A stretch of DNA of 64,000 bases from positions 1,924,107-1,988,106 of the forward strand of contig NZ_GL397214.1 of NCBI RefSeq assembly GCF_000146675.1. The letters run 5' to 3'. Under the pieces are notes generated by a model. The model was given only the letters and a program-made list of their open reading frames with translations, had not been told where the DNA came from and did not search any database. This DNA is from Hoylesella marshii DSM 16973 = JCM 13450 (lineage in GTDB: Bacteria; Bacteroidota; Bacteroidia; Bacteroidales; Bacteroidaceae). Both the position numbers and the translations under genes were made by a program. Each line of letters begins with the position of its first letter. The first letter of the stretch is position 1. This document shows positions 8,225-16,407 of the stretch, in pieces.

Positions 8225-8629
8225 TTACTCGTAGATAAATGTAAAGTCCTTTTCGGTGTCGAGGGTATTGCCCACGATACAGCCCTTATGTGCAAAGTGT
8301 TCTAATTTCTTACGAAATTTCTCGTCGAACTCTGCCTTCAGATGAAACTCAATTTGGAGCCTTTTCACCCGCAGGTTTTCCATATCCAACTCATATTCGC
8401 CCACTTCGGCGCGGCAGCCTGTGAAGTCTATGCCGGCTTTTTCGGCAGCTATTTCCATGGTGGTCATGGCACATGCGGCCAAGGAAGTGGCCAAAAGGCT
8501 TACGGGAGTGCCATATTCGCCGAGTCCGCCCGATGCTTTTCCCGCATCGGTATGTAAAATCTCGTGGGTGGCATGGTGGGTGGCTTCATTGCGAGCCTTG
8601 CCCTGAAACTTAACGGTTGTTACTGACAT
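8225..8629 (-). CDS. OsmC/YhfA-family peroxide-reducing protein
   Basis: The 134-residue product is the size of OsmC-family proteins. The two conserved Cys of the thiol peroxidase site are present: L-A-A-C-A-M-T near residue 53 and K-G-C-I-V-G-N near residue 115. Family members reduce organic hydroperoxides through these Cys. The conserved S-L-A segment precedes the first Cys as usual. The gene is monocistronic, with its own promoter at 8659-8689. Confidence 0.88.
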   Translation of the reverse strand: MSVTTVKFQGKARNEATHHATHEILHTDAGKASGGLGEYGTPVSLLATSLAACAMTTMEIAAEKAGIDFTGCRAEVGEYELDMENLRVKRLQIEFHLKAEFDEKFRKKLEHFAHKGCIVGNTLDTEKDFTFIYE

Positions 8630-8658
8630 GATTGCTTGTTTTTAATAAATGAATGGTA

Positions 8659-8689
8659 CAAAAATACGGTTTTTCTCGGAAACAACAAA
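8659..8689 (-). promoter_or_regulatory. Promoter of osmC-family gene
   Basis: On the minus strand TTTG (8689-8686) and TATTTTTG (8666-8659) are separated by 19 bp. The predicted leader is about 25 nt. Confidence 0.65.
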
Positions 8690-8805
8690 ACTTTTCATCT
8701 CTCGCCGCATCTCCGCCATCGTCTTGCCTCCCTATTATTGAGGATTTCCACGGCTTTTTTCATGTCGTATTACCTTATTATATATACGAGCATTGGCCGA
8801 ATACC

Positions 8806-8848
8806 AATTTTTAGGTATTGTGATACTGACTGTAAAGACTTAATTTTG
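8806..8848 (+). promoter_or_regulatory. Promoter and shared haem-gene box of HmuY-LRR gene
   Basis: TAATTTTG (8841-8848) is the -7 box. ATTG (8817-8820) sits 20 bp upstream as the -33 element and is the end of TTTTTAGGTATTG (about 8808-8820). The same 13-mer, followed by a pyrimidine and G, lies at the same spacing before the hmu operon (minus strand, 38803-38815). A small inverted repeat GTAT-TGTG-ATAC overlaps it here. Confidence 0.6.
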
Positions 8849-8895
8849 CGCCGTAAAACAAACCCATTTAATTATTTACATTATCCAAACATTAC

Positions 8896-10296
8896 ATGAT
8901 GAAAACTTTTGTAAAATCATCCAGCATTGCTGGTGCTTTGATGTGCGGCGTGTTCTTTTTCACCGCATGTTCGCATGATGACGACCCCACTCCCTCGCCT
9001 CGTCCGCAAGGAACGGTCAGCACGGAACTGAAAATGACTAAGAGCGGCTTCGCTTATTTCTCGTTTGCCACGAACCAAATGGTAGATGCAACAACGGCAG
9101 AAACACCGGGAACGAAGAGCTGGGACATCGCTTTCGACATGCTGAACGGTCGCACCAACAACGGTGCTGTCTACGTGACACGATACACGGACTTTGATGC
9201 TGTGAAAACAGTGAAACCCTTTTTAGAGGGAGACGCTAAGAACGAATGGCTTACCGACAGGAAAATGAATGTTATGTCGTTGCGCAGTATGCCTCCTGTC
9301 ACTGTGGAAAAGATGTGTAACCCCGCCTTTACGGAATGGTACACCATGAAGGGCATGTCGCTGTCTGTAAAGCCTACGGTATATATTGTGCGCACAGCAG
9401 ACGGTCATTACGTGAAACTCCAGTTCACAAACCATCACGGAGCCGACGGCACTTTGGGAAATATCCAATTCAAGTATGCATATATTGACGAGACAGGAAC
9501 CAATGCACTTGCCCCCGGAGAATTAGTGGTAGAGCAGCTGGAAGCCGGTAAACTGACCGAGCTACTCAAGAAGAGCAATGTGAAAGAGTTGCGCTACCTC
9601 ACCATCAAAAGCGGCAATATCAACGATGAAGACCTCGATACACTGAAACAAACAAAAACACTCGAGGTGCTCGACATCAGCGGCGCTACGCTGAAACTAT
9701 CGGATGAAAGTACCGGTTTTAAAGACTTCAGGAACATCAAGAAGCTCATTGCCCCCGCCAACCTGCAGAGTATTGCCGGTGCTTGGCCGTGGTTTATCTA
9801 CATGAGCAACCTCGAAGAGCTCGTATTCCCCGGCAATTCGCTCGAGAATATTCAAGCAGAAGGTTTTACGGGTCTGCCCAAACTGCGCAAAATCACATTG
9901 CCTTCATCGGTGCTGACCATTGGTGAGGGTGCGTTCCAAGGTGCCGGTCTGGAGGAGTTCACTTTCCCCGAGAAAGTGCAGATCATATCCAAACACTGTC
10001 TGATGAGCTGCAAAAAACTGCAAAAAGTAGTGATTCCGGCAGCCGTAAAGGAAATAAAGGCCGGTGCATTTCTCTATGACAAAGCATTGAAAGAAATCGT
10101 TTTCAAAGGAACGACACCACCCCAAAAGGCGACAAGTCCGTACGATGCTTTCTCAGACCTTCAGTTCGATGATGCCAAAGGCAACGTGTTCCTCCACTTC
10201 ATTGTGCCGAAAGGTACCATCGATGCTTATATCAAAGCATGGGGATGGGCAGCAGACGACAAGAAATACTTTCAAGAAGCCACTGACAACCCTTAA
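8896..10296 (+). CDS. HmuY-like haem-binding domain fused to BspA-type LRR, lipoprotein
   Basis: The 466-residue lipoprotein (lipobox F-T-A-C, Cys25) has two modules. Residues about 45-205 resemble HmuY: Y-F-S-F-A-T, S-W-D-I-A-F, R-T-N-N-G, and Y-V-K-L-Q-F followed by N-I-Q-F-K-Y-A-Y. HmuY proteins bind haem or related ligands outside the cell. Residues about 215-440 are LRR_5/BspA-type repeats (L-E-E-L-V-F-P, L-R-K-I-T-L-P, L-Q-K-V-V-I-P, L-K-E-I-V-F), common in surface proteins. The fusion is uncommon in my knowledge. A hydrolase lipoprotein follows after 11 bp. The promoter shares a box with the hmu operon, which supports a haem- or iron-linked role. ATG at 8899 is an alternative start. 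Confidence 0.75.
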   Translation: MMKTFVKSSSIAGALMCGVFFFTACSHDDDPTPSPRPQGTVSTELKMTKSGFAYFSFATNQMVDATTAETPGTKSWDIAFDMLNGRTNNGAVYVTRYTDFDAVKTVKPFLEGDAKNEWLTDRKMNVMSLRSMPPVTVEKMCNPAFTEWYTMKGMSLSVKPTVYIVRTADGHYVKLQFTNHHGADGTLGNIQFKYAYIDETGTNALAPGELVVEQLEAGKLTELLKKSNVKELRYLTIKSGNINDEDLDTLKQTKTLEVLDISGATLKLSDESTGFKDFRNIKKLIAPANLQSIAGAWPWFIYMSNLEELVFPGNSLENIQAEGFTGLPKLRKITLPSSVLTIGEGAFQGAGLEEFTFPEKVQIISKHCLMSCKKLQKVVIPAAVKEIKAGAFLYDKALKEIVFKGTTPPQKATSPYDAFSDLQFDDAKGNVFLHFIVPKGTIDAYIKAWGWAADDKKYFQEATDNP

Positions 10297-10307
10297 TTGA
10301 GAACTGT

Positions 10308-11660
10308 ATGAGACACAGATATAGCATTTGTCTGTACGTGTTTTTCTGTGGTATCCTCTTGCTCGGCGCTTCCTGTAAGCAGTCCGAACAGGAGGATACT
10401 CCTGTAGTTCCGGCCACGGATAGCGAGATTATCAGTTATTATCGGAGCATATCCGATGCCGAGATACCTGCCGCCCCATCGGCCGGAATGTATCGTGAGA
10501 AGATAGAACCGGCTGATGTCGGCACACAGCAACGTCGCATTTGGGAACTTTGGAAGCAGGCGCACACGGGATGGACACGCGTTTCCGACTTCGCAGGCAT
10601 GAACGCAACGTATAAAGAAACGGTATGGGAAATACCCGAAAAGGAACGCATGAAAGTGCGCCTCTTTACCAAAGGTGCCCGTCCTGCCGGAGGTTATCCG
10701 CTGATTATCCACCTCCATGGCGGCGGTTTATATGCCGATGCGCCCGGTCCGTGGGAAAGTCTGATTAACACGGAGGAGTTTGAAATCAACTTCGACCTTG
10801 CCCATCGTGTGTTCCAAGAGGGACAACCCGTGGCCTATATGGTGCCCCGTATGCCTGACGACCGCAAGGGACGATGGTATTTCCTGCCTAAGCGCGTGGC
10901 TTTCAAGCAAGCGATACAGGCGGCAGTACTTAGCGGGTTGGTGAATCCCGACAAGGTATATCTCACCGGTATCTCTGAAGGCGGGTACGGAAGTCTGCGG
11001 CTCGGCATCTTCATGCCCGACTATTTTGCCGGCGTAGGCCCGATGGCCGCTGCCGAAAAAATAAACGGAGAGGCACAGAATTACCGCAATACGGCTTTCA
11101 GAATGGAAGTGGGCGAGAAGGACTATCAATATGGTCGTGCCGACTACGCAGGTATCTGGCAACTCGAAATGAAAGCTCTGCATGAGCAGTGGCCGGAAGA
11201 TTTTGTGCACGAAGTGAATCTGCAGGCAGGACAAGGCCATGAAATAGATTATACGAAAGTAATTCCATGGCTGTTGAACTACACGCGAAGGCACTATCCG
11301 AAACGGATAACTTACCGCTATTACGACCTCGACGGCAAAGACAGCTATGCTGCCGGCGTGTACTATCTCGGCTTTCAAAACCTGCAACCCGAGAAAGGGA
11401 GCAGTTTGTTCTTCGACGTGCAGCACGATGGAAACCGCTTTGTCGTGGAAACCAAAGCAGGCCAAGGGAAGATCGGGGGCAGCTTCTGTCTCTACATCAG
11501 CGAGGTGGATTTCTCGCGTCCCATAGAGGTAACGTATAACGGGAAGACTGTTTTCCATGATAAAATAACCCCCAATGTGGGTACGATGGTAGAATCAACG
11601 GCACTCTTCGGCGATCCCTCACGCGTGTACCCTGCCAAAGTAACGCTGAAAATGCAATAG
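10308..11660 (+). CDS. Secreted alpha/beta-hydrolase (esterase-like) lipoprotein
   Basis: The 450-residue protein has a lipoprotein signal (L-L-G-A-S-C). An H-L-H-G-G-G oxyanion-type segment lies near residue 142 and the nucleophile elbow G-I-S-E-G-G near residue 223. A candidate catalytic His is in G-Q-G-H-E near residue 312. Residues about 335-450 form an extra beta-rich domain. The fold is that of PHB-depolymerase-like or feruloyl-esterase-like hydrolases; the substrate is unknown. The 11-bp gap indicates co-transcription with the HmuY-LRR gene. Confidence 0.75.
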   Translation: MRHRYSICLYVFFCGILLLGASCKQSEQEDTPVVPATDSEIISYYRSISDAEIPAAPSAGMYREKIEPADVGTQQRRIWELWKQAHTGWTRVSDFAGMNATYKETVWEIPEKERMKVRLFTKGARPAGGYPLIIHLHGGGLYADAPGPWESLINTEEFEINFDLAHRVFQEGQPVAYMVPRMPDDRKGRWYFLPKRVAFKQAIQAAVLSGLVNPDKVYLTGISEGGYGSLRLGIFMPDYFAGVGPMAAAEKINGEAQNYRNTAFRMEVGEKDYQYGRADYAGIWQLEMKALHEQWPEDFVHEVNLQAGQGHEIDYTKVIPWLLNYTRRHYPKRITYRYYDLDGKDSYAAGVYYLGFQNLQPEKGSSLFFDVQHDGNRFVVETKAGQGKIGGSFCLYISEVDFSRPIEVTYNGKTVFHDKITPNVGTMVESTALFGDPSRVYPAKVTLKMQ

Positions 11661-11812
11661 AAGAAGAGAGAAAACGCAACCACCCAACGGTCATAAGAGA
11701 GCATGGGTTCGATAGAAGAATATCGTGATGCAATCAGACTTGTAAGGGTGGAAGACGACGGACGGAAACAAGCGGAAGCATCGTCCTCGTGAACAGTCAA
11801 TAGAAAGATAAG

Positions 11813-11868
11813 CCCCAAAGGAGTGACAGAAGGATTGGAAGCAGTCGGTCTGTCGCTCCTTTGGGGTT
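11813..11868 (+). terminator. Long terminator hairpin after hydrolase gene
   Basis: CCCCAAAGGAG and CTCCTTTGGGG, extended by GACAGA with TCTGTC, form a stem of about 18 bp with one mismatch. It is about 155 bp after the hydrolase stop. The rest of 11661-11928 shows nothing else I can support. Confidence 0.65.
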
Positions 11869-11928
11869 AAAGGGAATTATCCTTACAACTTATTGCTACC
11901 CGTATGAGGGAACATCCAAAATATTTTG

Positions 11929-11936
11929 TATTTTTG
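11929..11936 (+). promoter_or_regulatory. -7 box upstream of fic
   Basis: TATTTTTG matches the -7 consensus. It places the transcript start just before the 24-bp repeats, so they would form most of the 5' leader. No good -33 box is visible. Confidence 0.4.
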
Positions 11937-11940
11937 TCGG

Positions 11941-12036
11941 GTTAAAACTAATGCTGGTTTAAGTGTTAATACTAATAGTAATGCAGATGTTAATACTAAT
12001 AACAGTGCAAGTGTTAATACTAATAACAGTGCATAA
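11941..12036 (+). repeat. 24-bp tandem repeats in the fic leader
   Basis: Four AT-rich units with core GTTAATACTAAT start at 11941, 11965, 11989 and 12013, exactly 24 bp apart; the first is GTTAAAACTAAT. Read in one frame they give an octapeptide repeat of the V-N-T-N-N-S-A-S type, ending in TAA at 12034-12036, but no in-frame start codon was found. Whether this is a decayed reading frame or a structured leader is open. Confidence 0.75.
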
Positions 12037-12047
12037 AAAGGAAAGAT

Positions 12048-13577
12048 ATGGCAAGTATACAGGAAAAATTAGCTGAATCTCTGAAGGTGTTGAAAGATTA
12101 TCAAGACAGTCATAACAATATGATTATCAGAGGATATTCTGTGCTTGGCGATACGCATACCAAACGTCTGTTGGAAAACGGATATCTGCAGCCAATCATC
12201 AAGGGGTGGTATATGCCGTCGTTCCCAGGGAATGAGGGCGACACTACCGTATGGTATGCTTCTTACTGGCAATTTATAGCTGCATACGCCAACGGTCGCT
12301 TTGGTAACGATTGGTGCCTAACGGCAGAGGAATCGCTCTCTTTCCATGCGGGCGAAACTACCTGCCCTTCCCAATTGATAATCAAAGCTACGAAAGCAAA
12401 CAACAATATAATAAAGTTGAAGTTCGGAGATTCGCTGATGGATATCTCTGCTGCTCTTCCAAAGAATGTATATGTTGAACCGAGATACGGTATTCGCCTA
12501 TACACATTGGCGGAAGCTTTGGTTTTCTGCACACCACAGTATTTCATCTCAGATCCCTTGAATGCGAGAACATGTTTATCTCAATTGACAGATGCTTCCG
12601 AAATCATCAAGATTGTAGCAGACGAAGGCAACACAACCAGAGCTTCGCGTATCTGCGGAGCTTTAAGGAATATGGGCAAGGGAGAAATGGCAGATGAAAT
12701 TAGTTCTTTTATGCAGCGACTGGGATATAAACTTCGTGAAGAAGACCCATTTAAGGAAAAATCGCCTCTCATCGACACAATACAATCGCCCTATTCTGTC
12801 AGAACGGCTCTTATGTGGACGGAAATGAAAAAGCAAATTCAGTCTTTAGACTTAAAGCTCCAAGTTAGCTCTACTGATAAGGACATTGTTCTTGCCAATA
12901 TGGAAACCAACTATATAAAGGACTCCTATCATTCTCTTTCTATAGAAGGCTATCGCGTAACAGAAGAACTCATAGAGAAAGTAAGAGACGGCAACTGGAA
13001 TCCAACAGATAACGAAAGGGATACTGAACAGAAGAATGCACTTGCAGCTCGAGGCTACTATCAGGCTTTCGAAGCAGTGAAGGAAAGCGTAGGGACGATT
13101 TTAACGAATAACAACGCTGGTGAGACTGTTGCAAATGATTTTGACAAATGGCATTTCGAACTATTTCAACCGTGTATCACAGCAGGCATCATCAAGCCAT
13201 CGGACCTTGTCGGATACCGCAATCATCAGGTGTATATTCGAAATTCGAAGCACACACCATTAAGTCCTGATGCTGTTAGGGCTGTTATGCCCACGTTCTG
13301 TGAACTGCTCGCCAAAGAGGAAGATGCCTTCGCCCGAGCTATACTTGGTCATTTCTTCTTCGTCTATATCCATCCTTATATGGACGGCAATGGGCGAACA
13401 GCACGCTTCATTATGAACACAATGCTTGTTACTGCTGGTTTGCCATGGACTATTATTCCTGTAGAGAAACGCAAGGACTATATGTCAGCACTCGAGAAAG
13501 CAAGCGTTGAAAGAGACATCTCCGACTTTGCCAAATTCATACATACACTCATAAGCAAGGCGCAAGTTGAGCTTTAA
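12048..13577 (+). CDS. Fic-family AMPylase-like protein with AbiEi-like N-terminus
   Basis: The 509-residue protein carries the Fic core motif H-P-Y-M-D-G-N-G-R at residues 442-450, with all catalytic residues intact. The inhibitory motif S-L-S-I-E-G (residues 296-301) fits [S/T]xxxE[G/N] and lies N-terminal to the Fic core, as in class II Fic proteins; Glu300 would block ATP gamma-phosphate binding. Residues about 15-200 look like the winged-helix and following region of AbiEi-type antitoxins (R-L-L-E-N-G-Y-L-Q-P-I-I-K-G-W-Y-M). The family transfers AMP from ATP to target hydroxyls; the target is unknown. No separate antitoxin gene is adjacent. The gene is more AT-rich than its flanks, which hints at transfer. 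Confidence 0.85.
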   Translation: MASIQEKLAESLKVLKDYQDSHNNMIIRGYSVLGDTHTKRLLENGYLQPIIKGWYMPSFPGNEGDTTVWYASYWQFIAAYANGRFGNDWCLTAEESLSFHAGETTCPSQLIIKATKANNNIIKLKFGDSLMDISAALPKNVYVEPRYGIRLYTLAEALVFCTPQYFISDPLNARTCLSQLTDASEIIKIVADEGNTTRASRICGALRNMGKGEMADEISSFMQRLGYKLREEDPFKEKSPLIDTIQSPYSVRTALMWTEMKKQIQSLDLKLQVSSTDKDIVLANMETNYIKDSYHSLSIEGYRVTEELIEKVRDGNWNPTDNERDTEQKNALAARGYYQAFEAVKESVGTILTNNNAGETVANDFDKWHFELFQPCITAGIIKPSDLVGYRNHQVYIRNSKHTPLSPDAVRAVMPTFCELLAKEEDAFARAILGHFFFVYIHPYMDGNGRTARFIMNTMLVTAGLPWTIIPVEKRKDYMSALEKASVERDISDFAKFIHTLISKAQVEL

Positions 13578-13726
13578 ATAAGGATATGTTCTAAAAAACT
13601 CAATTAGAGTATGCTTATCGCAATGTGGCTTATCACTTTGTGTCTTCTTATTATTATAAGCTACCTAAAGCGCAACGGCATTATTCCCTCTCCTGACTTG
13701 GCTTGCAACGAGTGGGAGATACTTGT

Positions 13727-13768
13727 TTTTTAAGACTATGAAGACGGTTTTTAAGACTATGAAAGAAC
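13727..13768. repeat. Two-unit 21-bp direct repeat before ECF operon
   Basis: TTTTTAAGACTATGAA occurs at 13727 and 13748, spacing 21 bp. It is 80-120 bp upstream of the sigma gene and may be part of its regulatory region. No clear TAnnTTTG box is present in 13578-13847, so the promoter may be recognised by another sigma factor. Confidence 0.6.
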
Positions 13769-13847
13769 AATAGACAGACGAAAAACGGATTTTTTTGCAC
13801 CCGAATGTCACAAAACGACGACTCGTCCGTTTACCTATTGAAAAGCG

Positions 13848-14357
13848 ATGGAAATAGAAACATTCAACCAAATGGTGATGAACCTGCGCAGCCGACTGCT
13901 CCGTGTAGCAGCAACGCTGGAGGGTGGAGATGTTGAAGCCGAAGATTTCGTGCAGGAAACATTCCTCCGTCTGTGGGCTATGCGCCAGCGATTGGACAGC
14001 CACCCCAACATCGAGGCGTTGGCAACGAAGATTGTCAAGGGCATAGCCATCGACCATTGGCGACACAGACAACACGAATGTGCGGAAGGCGAACACCCGA
14101 AAGAACTCGCCACGGAGCAAGGCAGCAACGCCACAAAGGACGATATGGAACTGATACGGCTGATTGTAGACCATCTGCCACCGCTTCAACGGCAAATCTT
14201 CCGACTCAAGGACATAGACGGATACGAGAACGAAGAGATAGCAAAAATATGCGGTTGCACGCCCGAGGCACTCCGTCAGAACCTGTCGAGAGCACGGCGA
14301 CGCATTCAGAAAGAGTTTATAAGACTGACAACAGGAGGAAACAAGATATGCAAATAG
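13848..14357 (+). CDS. ECF RNA polymerase sigma factor
   Basis: The 169-residue protein has a sigma region 2 (about residues 9-75: A-E-D-F-V-Q-E-T-F-L-R-L-W) and a sigma region 4 helix-turn-helix (about 105-158: L-P-P-L-Q-R-Q-I-F, then E-I-A-K-I-C-G-C-T-P-E-A-L-R-Q-N-L-S-R-A-R). The length is typical for ECF factors. It overlaps the next gene by 10 bp and heads a four-gene operon with an anti-sigma-like gene, so it should control envelope or stress genes, possibly including its own operon. Confidence 0.9.
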   Translation: MEIETFNQMVMNLRSRLLRVAATLEGGDVEAEDFVQETFLRLWAMRQRLDSHPNIEALATKIVKGIAIDHWRHRQHECAEGEHPKELATEQGSNATKDDMELIRLIVDHLPPLQRQIFRLKDIDGYENEEIAKICGCTPEALRQNLSRARRRIQKEFIRLTTGGNKICK

Positions 14358-14815
14358 ACGATATTAACAGCTTGGTTCAGAAGTACTTGGACGGCGAAAC
14401 CACGACAGCAGAGGAGCAGCAGCTACGCAGTTTCTTCGCACAAGACCCGCTGCTGGTGCCCAACGAGCTGAAACCACTGTACGCCCTGTTTCGTTGGGAG
14501 AGCGTGGAACGCTGCAAGGAAAGTACGAAAAAGTTTGTACCGACAGCAGAAACCCACACCACGAAGCAACGGAAACGCCTGCCGAGCTGGATAATAGCAG
14601 CCGTCTCGGCAGCCGCAGCAGTGGTTGTAACGATGTTTGTGGTACGCCTCAACACAACACAAACAGGCGATTACGCCTTCGTGAACGGCGAGCAAATCAC
14701 CAACAAAGAGGTGGTGCAGCGCGAGGCAGAGGCGGCACTCGATATGGTTTCGACCGACGGCAACGAGGATTTCAACGCACTTTCACTGATAGGAGGAACA
14801 ACCGATGAAGAATAA
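14348..14815 (+). CDS. Anti-sigma factor-like membrane protein
   Basis: The 155-residue product has a short cytoplasmic part and one membrane segment near residues 80-102 (P-S-W-I-I-A-A-V-S-A-A-A-A-V). A short periplasmic tail follows. The N-terminal segment (residues 1-40: D-I-N-S-L-V-Q-K-Y-L-D-G-E-T-T, E-E-Q-Q-L) is typical of small Bacteroidetes anti-sigma proteins. It begins inside the end of the sigma gene and overlaps the next gene by 11 bp, indicating translational coupling. Confidence 0.75.
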   Translation: MQIDDINSLVQKYLDGETTTAEEQQLRSFFAQDPLLVPNELKPLYALFRWESVERCKESTKKFVPTAETHTTKQRKRLPSWIIAAVSAAAAVVVTMFVVRLNTTQTGDYAFVNGEQITNKEVVQREAEAALDMVSTDGNEDFNALSLIGGTTDEE

Positions 14816-15242
14816 AACGATAAGAACCATACTCACACTGTGCCTGCTTGCCATTCTGATGCCAGCATCTGCACAGAGCGACTTGCAGACGGGCATCGCT
14901 TTCGAACGCTTCGGCAAGGCACAAAACTGCAAGATGGTGGTGCTGAACGACGCCACTCTTCGGGGCTACAAGCTCAAGGTTTACAAGTCGCTGACGTATA
15001 AGAAGATTGGCGCAAGCATAGCCCCATACCTGAATGCCGACAGAAAGAAAGCCCGAAAAATACGCGAAATCGTAGACGACGGAAAGGTTACGAGCGGCTA
15101 CTACATGCTGCCGCCGCTGCCTTCGGGCTACAACCGATATATCCTTTTCAGCAATGCGCCGAACGACAGCGGTGCCATCATCTACATAGAAGGCACGCTC
15201 GGCCCCGACGACATCATGAAGCTATGCTACAACAAACGCTGA
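14805..15242 (+). CDS. Secreted small protein of the ECF operon (unknown function)
   Basis: The 145-residue product has a cleavable signal peptide (A-S-A-Q near residue 24). The mature part of about 120 residues is basic, with F-E-R-F-G-K near the start. It resembles the DUF6108-type proteins that sit in Bacteroidales ECF operons, but this is from memory and not certain. It overlaps the anti-sigma gene by 11 bp. Confidence 0.6.
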   Translation: MKNKTIRTILTLCLLAILMPASAQSDLQTGIAFERFGKAQNCKMVVLNDATLRGYKLKVYKSLTYKKIGASIAPYLNADRKKARKIREIVDDGKVTSGYYMLPPLPSGYNRYILFSNAPNDSGAIIYIEGTLGPDDIMKLCYNKR

Positions 15243-15289
15243 CAGGCAGCAACAAACACTCACAGAATAAGAACAAAAAACATACAATT

Positions 15290-16126
15290 ATGAAACATCT
15301 GTTATTAACCTTAGCACTTATCTCGGCTGTGCCAGCAATGGCTGCCGAAGAAAACGACACGACTATCCACTACGCCAACAAGCAGATAGTGTTGAGCACG
15401 GACAGCGTATCGCTCAATGTGGCTGTCTACAACAACGACGGTAGCACACTCGTGAAGACCAAAGAAACAAGCTTTGTAGACGGTCAGGAGGTCGAACGCT
15501 TCTTTGTTTCCTCGCCCTTCGTGCCTGTCCGCAAGAAAAGTGGGAGCACTTTCTATGGTCATATCCCCGATTTCTTCATCGGCGTGAATCTCCTGAACGG
15601 CGGAAAAGACATGCACAGCAAGGACGTAAAATCGTTAGAATGGGGAATTACCTTCTTCCAAATAGGCGTCGGACTCAACGAAGCCAACACCTTGGGCATT
15701 GTTTCGGGCTTACAAGCAGGTTTTGTACACAACCATTTTCAAACCAATTACATGCTGAGCGACGTAGACGGAACGCCCACACTCGTAAGAAACACCGCTG
15801 AAAAAGTAAAGACGAGCTTCATTAAGTACAGCTACTGCAAAATACCGATAATGATGGAGTTGAAGAAAATGGTGCCCGGAAAGCAGATGTATTTGGGCTT
15901 AGGCTGCTCGCTCGACATCAAGAGCGAAATAAAGAGCAAGTACAGAATCGGCAGCAAACGCCATACCGTCAGCCGCAACTTGAACACGAACCCTGTGGGA
16001 GTGAACCTTGAAGCCTACTTCGGTTTCAATTCGTTCTCGGTCTACGCCCATTACAGTCTTACCAAACTGATGAACAGCGGCCCAGCCTGCCACCCCTTCG
16101 GTCTTGGTGTCGGCTTCGGGTTTTAA
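15290..16126 (+). CDS. Outer-membrane beta-barrel protein of the ECF operon
   Basis: The 278-residue product has a signal peptide (A-M-A-A, about residue 18). Many alternating-hydrophobic strands follow, and it ends in a terminal Phe (G-L-G-V-G-F-G-F), a typical outer-membrane barrel signature. An N-terminal domain of about 70 residues precedes the barrel. The start at 15290 was chosen because the longer frame begins inside the previous gene. A role as regulated target or sensor of the ECF system is inferred from context only. Confidence 0.65.
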   Translation: MKHLLLTLALISAVPAMAAEENDTTIHYANKQIVLSTDSVSLNVAVYNNDGSTLVKTKETSFVDGQEVERFFVSSPFVPVRKKSGSTFYGHIPDFFIGVNLLNGGKDMHSKDVKSLEWGITFFQIGVGLNEANTLGIVSGLQAGFVHNHFQTNYMLSDVDGTPTLVRNTAEKVKTSFIKYSYCKIPIMMELKKMVPGKQMYLGLGCSLDIKSEIKSKYRIGSKRHTVSRNLNTNPVGVNLEAYFGFNSFSVYAHYSLTKLMNSGPACHPFGLGVGFGF

Positions 16127-16311
16127 CCCACCTTAAAAGTGATTGGTTTTCTTTGGTCTTTCTTATTGCAAGAGTCACAGGACAAGATCTTCTGCTATAT
16201 TTCCTGTGGGAATGCCACAGCGGAAAGATGCTGTTATATTTTTATCTATTGGTGTCCGATATTTTCTTCCACTCATTGGAACTTATAAATTAAAGAAAAT
16301 ATAGGGAAAAC

Positions 16312-16343
16312 CTTGCAGAGATTGATTTTTCTTCGTACCTTTG
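16312..16343 (+). promoter_or_regulatory. Promoter of rimP-nusA-infB operon
   Basis: TACCTTTG (16336-16343) is the -7 box and CTTG (16312-16315) lies 20 bp upstream. The leader to rimP is about 60 nt. The gap 16127-16311 also holds a small hairpin, CTGTGG with CCACAG (about 16204-16220), and nothing else seen. Confidence 0.6.
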
Positions 16344-16407
16344 CAGCGTTCAGTGGAATGGGGAGCTCGAAAGAGTTCTCCATTTTCTTTTAATTATACA
16401 CCCGTTT

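Noticed and set aside
10728-11558. 276-codon minus-strand frame opposite the hydrolase gene
   Set aside because: It is a shadow of the plus-strand gene, which has a lipobox and a hydrolase active site; the minus frame has no family pattern.
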